Shown here piece after piece: positions 28,058-36,146 of a DNA stretch of 64,000 nt (position 1 is its first letter; each line of letters opens with the position of its first letter). The notes beneath the pieces were generated by a model, which made no database searches, was not told where the DNA came from, and worked only from the letters and a program-made list of their open reading frames with translations. The stretch spans positions 3,534,001-3,598,000 of the forward strand of contig OZ246956.1 in NCBI GenBank assembly GCA_965232105.1. Direction: 5' to 3'. The position numbers and the translations under genes were made by a program. This DNA comes from Multivorans sp965232105. Lineage in GTDB: Bacteria > Acidobacteriota > Thermoanaerobaculia > Multivoradales > Multivoraceae.

Positions 28058-28303
28058 ATGAAGACGGCCATCTCGATTCGCGACGAAGTTTTCGAGTCCG
28101 CCGAACGGATGGCCAGGTCGATGGGCATCTCGCGTAGCGACCTCTACACGAGGGCCGTGAGAGATTATGTGTCCCGTCATTCCGGGGAACGAATCACGGA
28201 GCGCCTCGACGCGGTGTACGGAGATGCCCCGGACGGCTCGGCGCTGGACGGCACGCTTGCCCGCATCCAGGCCGTCTCGCTGGGCGACGAAGACTGGCGA
28301 TGA
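28058..28303 (+). CDS. Ribbon-helix-helix antitoxin, MazE/PemI-like
   Basis: Small DNA-binding antitoxin of 81 residues. The N-terminal strand and helices (MKTAISIRDEVFESAERMAR, then MGISRSDLYTRAVRDYVSRH) form an RHH domain; the acidic C-terminus (SLGDEDWR) would bind the toxin. The stop overlaps the toxin start (ATGA at 28300-28303). The palindrome at 28032-28049 directly upstream suggests autoregulation. Unlike its left neighbours it shows no damage. Confidence 0.88.
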   Translation: MKTAISIRDEVFESAERMARSMGISRSDLYTRAVRDYVSRHSGERITERLDAVYGDAPDGSALDGTLARIQAVSLGDEDWR

Positions 28304-28653
28304 AGCGCGGTGAGATCTGGTGGGCCGAACTGCCGCGTCCCGCCGGATCCGAGCCGGGTTACCGCCGGCCTCTGTTGATCGTTTCCTCGGACGCGTTCAA
28401 CCGGAGTCGGATTCGGACGGTGTTGGCGGTCGCGATCACGGGGAACCTCGGACTTGCCGACGCGCCGGGAAACGTGCGGTTGCCGCGTTCGGTTTCCGGC
28501 TTGCCGCGCCCGTCCGTGGTCAACGTGTCGCAGATCGCGACCGCTGACCGAGCGTTTCTCGCGGCGCGAGCCGGCAGACTCCCAGGCGCCGTCATGCGGC
28601 GAGTGGACGAGGGCCTTCGAATGGCACTGGGCCTGGGCCGGCTGCCCGCATGA
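28300..28653 (+). CDS. MazF/PemK-family endoribonuclease toxin
   Basis: mRNA interferase of 117 residues, full family length. The N-terminus MKRGEIWWAELPRPAGSEPG, the RPLLIVSSDAFNRS strand and VVNVSQIATADRAFL are family hallmarks; the catalytic arginine is in GYRRPLL. It overlaps the antitoxin gene by 4 bases, so the pair is cotranslated. It is an intact toxin at the right edge of an otherwise decaying island and could help keep the island in the population. Confidence 0.9.
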   Translation: MKRGEIWWAELPRPAGSEPGYRRPLLIVSSDAFNRSRIRTVLAVAITGNLGLADAPGNVRLPRSVSGLPRPSVVNVSQIATADRAFLAARAGRLPGAVMRRVDEGLRMALGLGRLPA

Positions 28654-28882
28654 GGGGTTCGCCCGGTCGCGGCGCCTCCGGCCATCCGTCGTTCCACCCA
28701 GGGTCGATGCCCGGGCGCTCGAGCTGTTCTTCGAGGAGGCTCCGATCGAGAACGGGAGCGTCGCCACCGGCCCGAGGCTACGGCCGTGGTACGCCGGAGA
28801 TTGACGTAGACTCCCGCCTCCCCGAGACCGGGAAAGAGGCCCATAGCCCGACCGGTACGCGTTTCCCAAGAGGAGAACACCC

Positions 28883-29302
28883 ATGGCGCTCAACACCTAC
28901 CTGACGTTCGACGGCAACTGCCGGGAGGCGTTCGAGTTCTACCGGTCCGTCTTCGGCGGCGAGTTCCAGGACTTGACGACGTTCGGCGAGGGCCCCGAGG
29001 GGCTGCCGCTGGCCGAGGGCCAGGAGGACCAGGTCATGCACGTGGCGCTGCCGTTCGGCGACAGCGTGCTGATGGGGAGCGACAGCACGACGTTCGGCCC
29101 GCCGCTTCAGGTCGGCAACAACTTCTCGATCTCGGTCGAGGCCGAGAGCCGGGAACAGGCGGATGAACTGCAGGCGAAGCTGTCGGAAGGCGGTGCGGTG
29201 ACGCTGCCGATGGAGGACCAGTTCTGGGGCGCCTACTTCGGCATGTGCGTCGACCGCTTCGGCATCAACTGGATGCTGGTGTACGCACCCCCGCAGGAGT
29301 AG
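28883..29302 (+). CDS. VOC family (PhnB-like) protein
   Basis: Vicinal-oxygen-chelate fold protein of 139 residues. The start MALNTYLTFDGNCREAFEFY and RSVFGGEF, the middle HVALPFGDSVLMGSD and the end DRFGINWMLVYAPP match PhnB/YdcE-like proteins. AAGAGGAG precedes ATG 28883 at good spacing. The family includes glyoxalase-like and resistance proteins, and no substrate can be assigned. The 229 bases upstream (28654-28882) contain nothing I can call. It is followed by an SDR gene after 48 bases. Confidence 0.87.
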   Translation: MALNTYLTFDGNCREAFEFYRSVFGGEFQDLTTFGEGPEGLPLAEGQEDQVMHVALPFGDSVLMGSDSTTFGPPLQVGNNFSISVEAESREQADELQAKLSEGGAVTLPMEDQFWGAYFGMCVDRFGINWMLVYAPPQE

Positions 29303-29350
29303 CGGGGAAGCAGGGCTTTCGCCAACAGGGAGTTACAAGGAGCCATCACG

Positions 29351-30451
29351 ATGACCGCTATCTCACCCCACGACGGCCCTGTCGCCGTCACCGGCGTCTC
29401 CGGGTTCACCGGTGGCCACATGGTGCGCGAACTCGTCCTCCACGGCTACCGGGTACGCGCCTGCCTGCGAAACGCGGATTCCTGGCGTGGCCGGGACTGC
29501 GTGCAGTACCTGAACCGCCTGCCGAACGTCGACATCGTCGACGGTTGCGACCTGTTCGTGCCCGGGTCGTACGACGAGGCGTTTGCCGGGTGCGCCGGCG
29601 TGTTCCACGTCGCCGCGGTGCTCGGCAACTCGGCCGACGGCAAGTCGCAGCCGCTGGGCTCGGGGGACGTCTCCACGGACGTCTACGAGGGCGGCATGGC
29701 CGGCACGCGGAACGTGATCGACTCGGTGAACCGGAGCGGCAGCGTGAAGCGCGTCGTCTACACGAGCTCGCTGGCGGCAATCTCGGGCCTGGCGCCGCCG
29801 CCGATGCTTCCGGGCTTCGCGTGGACGGAGACGCACTGGGCGCCCGACCACTTCGAGCCGGAGGCATGGCAGCACCCGCGGCAATCGTACGCCCGCAGCA
29901 AGGTGGACACGGAGCGGCTCCTGAACCAGTCCGCGGACGAGAGCGACGGCCGCTGGGACGTGGTCACGATGAACCCGGCGATGATCTGCGGCCCGGTCCT
30001 GTTCAAGGCCCAGGTCGGCCAGTGGATCGAGCAGATCGGCCGGCTGGCCGCGGGGCTCGATGTGACCTGGCCCACGCCGTACGACATGTACTACAACATC
30101 ATCGACGTTCGCGACCTGGTGAAGGCGGAACGGCTGGCGGCGGAATCGGACGTCGACCACCGGGCCACGAACGGCGGCGCCCGCTACCTCCTGCACGGCA
30201 GCGGCGGCCGTTCCGCCGTGCGGCTGAGCACCGAGGTTGCCGGCATCATCCGCGAGGGCTTCCCCTCCTTCGTCGTCGGCGGGGCGGCAGCGCCTGAGGG
30301 CGTACCGCCGCGACCCGCGGCGATCAACCACAGCTCGAAGGCGATGTCCCTGCTGGGCGCCACGTTCCGGCCGGTCGAGGACACGATCCGGGACGTGGTG
30401 GAGACGTCGGTGGAGTTGGGCGTGATCACGCCGCGGTTGAGGGACGCCTGA
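29351..30451 (+). CDS. NAD-dependent epimerase/dehydratase (extended SDR)
   Basis: Rossmann-fold enzyme of 366 residues. The nucleotide-binding motif GVSGFTGGHMV lies at residues 15-25, VVYTSSLAA gives the catalytic serine and SYARSK holds the catalytic Tyr and Lys. It resembles dihydroflavonol reductase/3-beta-HSD-like SDRs. ATG 29351 follows AAGGAGCC. The protein has no membrane or signal segment. It lies between the VOC and the propeller genes, but no shared pathway is evident. Confidence 0.9.
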   Translation: MTAISPHDGPVAVTGVSGFTGGHMVRELVLHGYRVRACLRNADSWRGRDCVQYLNRLPNVDIVDGCDLFVPGSYDEAFAGCAGVFHVAAVLGNSADGKSQPLGSGDVSTDVYEGGMAGTRNVIDSVNRSGSVKRVVYTSSLAAISGLAPPPMLPGFAWTETHWAPDHFEPEAWQHPRQSYARSKVDTERLLNQSADESDGRWDVVTMNPAMICGPVLFKAQVGQWIEQIGRLAAGLDVTWPTPYDMYYNIIDVRDLVKAERLAAESDVDHRATNGGARYLLHGSGGRSAVRLSTEVAGIIREGFPSFVVGGAAAPEGVPPRPAAINHSSKAMSLLGATFRPVEDTIRDVVETSVELGVITPRLRDA

Positions 30452-30633
30452 CGGTCAGCCCGCACGTTGGCCTCGACGAGACCGGACGAAAGCCTGGTCC
30501 CGGCCCCGGCCGTTCTGACCGAAAGCCCGCTCCAGGTCTGGTCGGCCTGGCGCCGGCTCTCGTCCTGCTTTCCTTCGGCGGCCTGCTTCGCGCCGACGCC
30601 CCGAACCCTGGACGCAACCGGGTCGCTGAAGCG
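30452..30633 (+). other. Leader stretch with a signal peptide but no canonical start
   Basis: Translation in the frame of propeller A gives TGRKPGPGPGRSDRK and then a hydrophobic signal core, continuing PNPGRNRVAEAVDLP, which aligns with the mature N-terminus of propeller B. So the stretch is probably coding or was so recently. No standard start codon is present. Confidence 0.55.
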
Positions 30634-31875
30634 GTGGACCTCCCCGTTTCCTGGGACGTCGCGTCCGGCGAGAACGTGTCGTGGTCCGCCGAACTCGGAA
30701 CGACCACCTACGGCGGCCCGACGATCGCCGGCGATCTGGTCGTGGTGGGAACGAACAACGAGCGGCCGCGAGATCCGGCGGTGACTGGCGACCGCGGCGT
30801 CGTGATGGCCTTCGACCGCCGCGACGGCGGCTTCCGCTGGCAGATCACGCACGAGAAGCTCGAGGCCGGCGATGCGAACGACTGGCCGATCCAGGGCGTG
30901 TGCTCGACTCCGTCCTTCGACGGCGAGCGGCTCTACTACGTTTCGAACCGGGGCGAAGTCGTCGCGGCCGACCTCGAGGGCGATGTTGCCTGGTCCTTCG
31001 ACATGGTCGGGGAGTGGGGCGTGTTCCCGAAGCACATGGCGGCGTCGACGCCTCTGGTCGTCGGTGAGATCGTCTTCGTCGTGACCAGCAACGGCGTCAC
31101 GGACGACGGCCGCGTGCCGGCGCCGGACGCCCCGAGCTTCGCTGCCTTCGAGCGGGCGACGGGCGAGCCCGTGTGGCGAGACGGCAGCCCCGGCACCGGA
31201 CTGCTCGACGGCCAGTGGGGGAGTCCGTCCCACGGCCGCGCCGGAGGCCGGCCGCAGGTCGTCTTCCCGGCCGGCGACGGCTGGCTCTACGCCTTCGAGC
31301 CGGCGACGGGCAGCCCGCTCTGGCGGTTCGACGGCAACTCGGCGCTCGGCGGCGGCGAGGCCGAGCACGCCGAATCGCGCCATGTGTTCGTCGCCACGCC
31401 GGTGCTGCACGAAGGCGCGGTCTATATCGCGGCGGGCCGCGACCCGGAGGCGTCGCTCAAGGCCGGCGTCGTGTGGGCCGTCGACGCGGACGGCAGCGGC
31501 GACGTGACGTCGAGCGGCGTTCGCTGGCGCTTTGAGGATCGGGACCTGGGCCGCGCGATCGCTACCGTGGCGGTCGACGGCGGTGTGGTCTACCTGGCGG
31601 ACCTCGCCGGCTTCCTGTTCGCTCTCGACGCGAAAAGCGGCGAGAAGCTGTGGGTCTACGACGCGCTGGCCCCGTTCTGGAGTTCGCCCCTGGTCGCGGA
31701 CGGCAAGGTCTACGCGGCCGACACGGAGGGAGACGTGGCGGTTCTCCAGAGTGGCCGGACCCTCGACATCCTTGCCGAGAACGTCTTGCCCGCGCCGGTC
31801 TACGCGTCGCCGGCGGCGGCCGGCGCCGTGCTGTACCTGGCCACCGGCGAGGCGCTCTACGCGCTGGGTCGGTGA
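30634..31875 (+). CDS. Secreted PQQ-like beta-propeller protein A
   Basis: BamB/PQQ-dehydrogenase-like propeller, about 413 residues from GTG 30634, with repeated blades such as GVVMAFDRRDGGFRW, WLYAFEPATGSPLWRF and GFLFALDAKSGEKLW. The reading frame is open upstream past a clear signal peptide (LVGLAPALVLLSFGGLL, then RAD) at about 30538-30591, but no ATG, GTG or TTG lies before it in frame; a CTG start (30538 or 30448) or a small upstream frame error is needed. It is most similar to propeller B just downstream. No catalytic dehydrogenase residues are evident, so it may be a binding or scaffold protein. Confidence 0.85.
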   Translation: MDLPVSWDVASGENVSWSAELGTTTYGGPTIAGDLVVVGTNNERPRDPAVTGDRGVVMAFDRRDGGFRWQITHEKLEAGDANDWPIQGVCSTPSFDGERLYYVSNRGEVVAADLEGDVAWSFDMVGEWGVFPKHMAASTPLVVGEIVFVVTSNGVTDDGRVPAPDAPSFAAFERATGEPVWRDGSPGTGLLDGQWGSPSHGRAGGRPQVVFPAGDGWLYAFEPATGSPLWRFDGNSALGGGEAEHAESRHVFVATPVLHEGAVYIAAGRDPEASLKAGVVWAVDADGSGDVTSSGVRWRFEDRDLGRAIATVAVDGGVVYLADLAGFLFALDAKSGEKLWVYDALAPFWSSPLVADGKVYAADTEGDVAVLQSGRTLDILAENVLPAPVYASPAAAGAVLYLATGEALYALGR

Positions 31876-32116
31876 GGGCGGAGGCTGAAAGAGAGCCGTT
31901 GGCTCGTATGGAACCGGCTGCCGAGTGGTCGGGCTTCGCCCCGCAGTCTGTTGGCCGCATCAGGCGGCAGCGGGTCAGGAGCCCCGAGCATCGGTCCTTT
32001 GATACCGTTGCCGCCCTTCGGCGGCGGGGCCGCGGCGGCCGGTCGTCGTGGACGGCTTGCCTGACTGCCCTCCGGCGGCGCCTCACACGCTCCTTCGACC
32101 AACGGACTGGATCATC

Positions 32117-33556
32117 ATGAAGTCTCGACTTTCCTTACTGGCGGCGCTTCTTCTCGTCGTCTGCGCGGCAGCGGCATCTCTCGCCGCGGCGAACGAACCG
32201 CCGGCGATGTTCGGCGGCACGCCGGCCCGCAACATGGTGTCCGACGCCACGGACCTGCCGACCCGGTGGGACGTCAAGAGCGGCGAGAACATCATCTGGC
32301 AGGCCAAGGTCGGTTCGCAGACCTACGCCGGTCCGGTGGTGCACGGCGGCCGGGTGTACGCCGGTACGAACAACGAGGGGCTTCGCCGGCCCGGTATCGA
32401 GGGCGACAAGGGCGTCGTGATCGCCCTGGACAAGGAGACGGGCCAGCTTCTCTGGCAGGCCACTCACGACAAGCTCGGCGCCGGCCGGGTCAACGACTGG
32501 CCGCTCCAGGGCGTCTGCTCGACCCCCTTCGTCGACGACGAGCGCGTCTACTACATCTCGAACCGCGCGACCGTGGTCGCGGTGGATGTCGACGGCTTCC
32601 GGGACGGCACGAACGACGGCATGACGGACGAGCAGTACAAGGAGGAACTCGACGCCGACATCGTGTGGGAGTACGACATGATCGCGGAGCTCGACGTGTT
32701 TCCCCACAACCTGGCCGCGGGGTCGCCGCTCGTCGTCGGCGACCTCCTGTTCACGGTCACCGGCGCCGGTGTCGATGAGGGGCACATCAATCTCCCCTCG
32801 CCGGCTTCGCCGGCCTTCATCGCGCTCGACAAGAACACCGGCGAGCTGGTCTGGGAGAGCATCGACAGCGCCGATGCGGTCCTGCACGGCTCCTGGTCGA
32901 ACCCCGCTTACGGTGTCGTCGACGGCCAGCCGCAGATCGCCTTCCCGGGCGGCGACGGCTGGCTCTACACCTACGAACCGGCCACGGGCAACTTGCTGTG
33001 GAAGTTCGACCTGAATCCGAAGGACTCGATCTGGGAACTCGGCGGCGCCGGCACCCGCAACAACATCATCTCGACGCCGGTCTTCTACAACAACCGTTTC
33101 TACCTCGGGGTCGGCCAGGATCCCGAGCACGGCGAGGGCCCGGGTCACTTCTACGCCATGGATGCCAACGTCGAAGGTGACGCGACGGACAGTGCGGCCT
33201 TCTGGCACTTCGGGGGCGAGGAGTTCAACCGCACGATCTCGACCGCGGCGATCGCCGACGGCCTGCTCTACATTCCCGACCTGAGCGGTTTCCTCTACGT
33301 GCTGGATGTCGAAACCGGCGAGCACCTCTGGACCCACGATACTTTCGCCGCTGTCTGGGGTTCGGCGTTCGTGGCGGACGGCAAGGTCTACCTGGGCGAC
33401 GAGGACGGGGACATCGTCGTGCTCGAGGCAGGTCGTGAGGAGAAGGTGATTTCCGAGCTCAACATGGGCTCGGCGGTGTACACGACGCCGGTAGCCGAGG
33501 ATGGCCGGATCTACGTCGCCACCCGTTCCGACGTGTTCGCGATCGGGTCGAAGTAG
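32117..33556 (+). CDS. Secreted PQQ-like beta-propeller protein B
   Basis: Propeller protein of 479 residues with a standard signal peptide (MKSRLSLLAALLLVVCAAAA). The mature part begins FGGTPARNMVSDATDLPTRW and aligns along its length with propeller A (for example GVCSTPFVDDERVYYISNR), so the two are tandem paralogues. Blades include VIALDKETGQLLWQ, GWLYTYEPATGNLLWKF and GFLYVLDVETGEHLW. The 241 bases between the paralogues hold only short GC-rich inverted repeats. It is periplasmic, and its role is not known. Confidence 0.9.
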   Translation: MKSRLSLLAALLLVVCAAAASLAAANEPPAMFGGTPARNMVSDATDLPTRWDVKSGENIIWQAKVGSQTYAGPVVHGGRVYAGTNNEGLRRPGIEGDKGVVIALDKETGQLLWQATHDKLGAGRVNDWPLQGVCSTPFVDDERVYYISNRATVVAVDVDGFRDGTNDGMTDEQYKEELDADIVWEYDMIAELDVFPHNLAAGSPLVVGDLLFTVTGAGVDEGHINLPSPASPAFIALDKNTGELVWESIDSADAVLHGSWSNPAYGVVDGQPQIAFPGGDGWLYTYEPATGNLLWKFDLNPKDSIWELGGAGTRNNIISTPVFYNNRFYLGVGQDPEHGEGPGHFYAMDANVEGDATDSAAFWHFGGEEFNRTISTAAIADGLLYIPDLSGFLYVLDVETGEHLWTHDTFAAVWGSAFVADGKVYLGDEDGDIVVLEAGREEKVISELNMGSAVYTTPVAEDGRIYVATRSDVFAIGSK

Positions 33557-33576
33557 GGGGACCCGCCGAAGCAGTC

Positions 33577-34839
33577 GTGGTCATCAAGCGAGGTCAGCGA
33601 CCCCTCGAAACGGAGGACTCATGGGGCGTCGACGCGGCGCCCGGCCGGGTTCTCTTCGGTTCGGGGATGATTGACCTCATCGGCGACCTGGTCCAGGAGC
33701 TCGGCGGCGGCCGCGTCCTGGTGGTAACGGACCCGGGGGTGGCCGCCGCGGGTCACGTGCACCGGGCGGCCGGCTCACTGCGGCGCGCGGCGCTGGAGGT
33801 AGAGGTCTTCTCGGGTGTTGAAGAGAACCCCGGAGAGCGTCACGTGGCCGCCGCGGCCGCCGCCGCGCGCGCCCACCGGGCCACCTTCCTGGTCGGCCTG
33901 GGCGGCGGTTCGGCGATGGACTGCGCCAAGGGCGCGAACTTCGTCCTGACGAACGGCGGCCGGATGGAGGACTACTGGGGATTCGGAAAGGCCAGCAAGC
34001 CGATGCTCCCTTCGGTCGGCGTACCCTGCACGGCCGGCACCGGCAGCGAGGCGCAGTCGTTTGCGGTCATCTCGAGGGAAGACGACCACCGCAAGATGGC
34101 CTGCGGCGACCCGAAGGCCCGGTTCCGGGCCACCTTGCTCGATCCGCAACTGGTCCGCACCGCCCCCAGCGACGTGATGGCGGCCTCCGGGCTCGACGCG
34201 TTGTCTCACGCGATGGAGAGCTTCGTAACGACGGCCGCAAACCCCTACTCCCGGATGCTGGCTTCGGAGGGCTTCCGTCGTCTGCTGCGGGGCTTCGAGG
34301 CGGTGGCCACGGCACGGTCCCCCAACGGCAACCCGACGGAGGAGCCGGAGTCCGAAGCCCGGCTGAACGAACTTTGGGGCGAGATGCTGCTGGGCGCCTA
34401 CTTCGCCGGGGCGGCGATCGAGGCGTCCATGCTTGGAGCGGCCCACGGGTTGGCGAATCCGCTGACCGCCCGTTACGACATCACGCACGGGGTGGCGGTG
34501 GCGGTGGTGCTGGACCACGTCGTCCGGTACAACGGCGAGACGGGCGACGCGCGGTATGCAGGGCTGGCCCGGCTCCTCGACGGTCAGGAGACCTGCGACG
34601 GACGGACGCCGGTCAGAAGGCCGGCGCACCCAGTCTCGGACGCGAGCAACCGCCTGGCGGACCGCTGGATCGACTGCCGTCGCCGGGTCGGGGTCGCCGG
34701 CAACCTTCGGGAACTCGGCGTAGCGGAGGCGGATCTCGAACTCCTCGCGACGCAGGCAGCGGAGCAGTGGACGGCCCGGTTCAACCCCCGTACGACGAGT
34801 GCCTCCGATATGCTCGCGCTGTATCGAGCGGCCTTCTGA
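33577..34839 (+). CDS. Iron-containing alcohol dehydrogenase with an embedded repeat fragment
   Basis: Group III NAD(P)-dependent alcohol dehydrogenase, 420 residues. The cofactor motif GGGSAMDCAKG, the metal ligands Asp207 and His211 (SGLDALSHAMES) and two later histidines (GAAHGLANPL, DITHGVA) are present. Between the last histidine and the C-terminal domain (GNLRELGVAEADLELLA) there is an unusual Pro/Arg-rich insertion encoded by 34584-34665. It contains the 24-base repeat fragment at 34618-34641 in frame. GTG 33577 is the likely start. The stop overlaps the next start as TGATG. Confidence 0.9.
   Translation: MVIKRGQRPLETEDSWGVDAAPGRVLFGSGMIDLIGDLVQELGGGRVLVVTDPGVAAAGHVHRAAGSLRRAALEVEVFSGVEENPGERHVAAAAAAARAHRATFLVGLGGGSAMDCAKGANFVLTNGGRMEDYWGFGKASKPMLPSVGVPCTAGTGSEAQSFAVISREDDHRKMACGDPKARFRATLLDPQLVRTAPSDVMAASGLDALSHAMESFVTTAANPYSRMLASEGFRRLLRGFEAVATARSPNGNPTEEPESEARLNELWGEMLLGAYFAGAAIEASMLGAAHGLANPLTARYDITHGVAVAVVLDHVVRYNGETGDARYAGLARLLDGQETCDGRTPVRRPAHPVSDASNRLADRWIDCRRRVGVAGNLRELGVAEADLELLATQAAEQWTARFNPRTTSASDMLALYRAAF
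34618..34641 (-). repeat. 24-base fragment of the dispersed repeat inside the dehydrogenase gene
   Basis: The reverse complement of this segment is identical to 19357-19380, the left end of repeat copy C, and nearly identical to the start of copy B. A short hairpin (CGCCGG pairing with CCGGCG across 34607-34626) lies beside it. It adds residues RRPAHPVSD to the protein without breaking the frame. Confidence 0.8.
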
Positions 34840-36122
34840 TGCGCCCGAGCACTTCGTCGAAACAGCCCGTCCGCCCACCGCAAGAGTTCGTCATGGCAGA
34901 AACTCCCCCGCCTTCAGGCCGGCCCGCCCGCGCTTCCACGTTGTGGCTCGGACGATGGGCAGGTCACAGTCGGATTCTCGGTCCGATCCTGCTCCTGGGC
35001 ATCCTGCTGGGCGTCGGCGCGGCCGCTACCGCTGGTGACGGAGAGGATCAGGAGTCGGCGGCGTCAGGGTCATTGTTCCATCCCTCGGCCAATGCCTGGC
35101 CGGTGTTCCGCGGCAACCTGCTGGGCACGGGCGTGGCCGCGACGACCTTGCCGGAGGATCCGAAACTACTCTGGACCTTCGACACCGAGAGCGAGATCGA
35201 GAGCACGGCCGCGATCGTGGATGGCGTCGTCTTCTTCGGAGACTACGAGGGCAGGGTCTACGCCGTGACTCTGGACGAAGGGAAGGAGCTCTGGCGCTTC
35301 GACGCGGGAACGCCGATCAAGGCGCCCCTCTCGGTCTTCGACGGCGTCGTCTACATCGGTGACGAGTACGGTCTCATCCACGCGCTGGACGCCGGGAGCG
35401 GCGAAGAGAAGTGGCGGTTCGAGACCCTGGGAGAGATCTACGCCGGCGTCTCGCTGCACGGTGACCGCCTGCTCGTCGGCTCCTACGACAACTCGCTCTA
35501 CTGCCTGGATCGCGACAGCGGAGAGAAGCTGTGGCAGGTGGAGACGGAAGGCTACGTTCACGGCACGCCGGCGGTTGCCGACGGGCTGACCACGGTGTCC
35601 GGTTGCGACGGCTTCATGTGGCTGATCGACATCGAGACCGGTGAGACGATTCACAAGATCGACCTCCGGGGGCAGGCGGCCTCGAGCCCGGCCGTGATCG
35701 GCGAGATGGCCTACGTAGCCACCTACGAGAACGAGGTGCTGGGAATCGACCTCGAGCGCCGTGAGGTGGCCTGGGCGTACGAGCACGAAGTGCGCAAGTT
35801 TCCGTTCTATGCGTCGGCCGCCGCGGACGACGAGATCGTCGTGATCGGGGGACGGGACAAGATCGTCCATGCCCTGGATCCCCGGACCGGCGAACGGAAA
35901 TGGGAGTGGAACAGCGGCGCCCGGCTCGACTCCTCCCCGGTCATCGTCGGCGACCGCGTGTTCCTGGGTTCGAAGCGGGGGCCCGTCCTCGCGCTTGACA
36001 AGGCGACCGGGGAACCGGTGTGGGAGTTCGACACCGGTTCGGCGATCATGGCTTCGCCGGCCGTGGCGTCGGAACGGCTGGTGATCGGCAGCCTCGACGG
36101 CATCCTGTACTGCTTCGGATGA
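34839..36122 (+). CDS. Membrane-anchored or secreted PQQ-like propeller protein C
   Basis: Propeller protein of about 427 residues from ATG 34839, which overlaps the dehydrogenase stop as TGATG; ATG 34893 is an alternative. A hydrophobic segment (ILGPILLLGILLGVGAAA) near residues 46-63 is an uncleaved anchor or late signal. The blades are regular BamB-like repeats, e.g. RVYAVTLDEGKELWRF, LIHALDAGSGEEKWRF, SLYCLDRDSGEKLWQV, VLALDKATGEPVWEF. It is more regular than propellers A and B and belongs to another subgroup. It is probably cotranscribed with the dehydrogenase and the radical SAM gene 24 bases downstream. Confidence 0.88.
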   Translation: MRPSTSSKQPVRPPQEFVMAETPPPSGRPARASTLWLGRWAGHSRILGPILLLGILLGVGAAATAGDGEDQESAASGSLFHPSANAWPVFRGNLLGTGVAATTLPEDPKLLWTFDTESEIESTAAIVDGVVFFGDYEGRVYAVTLDEGKELWRFDAGTPIKAPLSVFDGVVYIGDEYGLIHALDAGSGEEKWRFETLGEIYAGVSLHGDRLLVGSYDNSLYCLDRDSGEKLWQVETEGYVHGTPAVADGLTTVSGCDGFMWLIDIETGETIHKIDLRGQAASSPAVIGEMAYVATYENEVLGIDLERREVAWAYEHEVRKFPFYASAAADDEIVVIGGRDKIVHALDPRTGERKWEWNSGARLDSSPVIVGDRVFLGSKRGPVLALDKATGEPVWEFDTGSAIMASPAVASERLVIGSLDGILYCFG

Positions 36123-36146
36123 ACGGCCCTTCCGGGGAAAGCAGAA

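Noticed and set aside
28654..28882. A possible gene between mazF and the VOC gene
   Set aside because: Open frames here are short, Arg/Ser-rich and without a ribosome site or family.
31876..32116. A small RNA or terminator between propellers A and B
   Set aside because: Only short GC-rich inverted repeats are present, with no T tract and no conserved structure visible.
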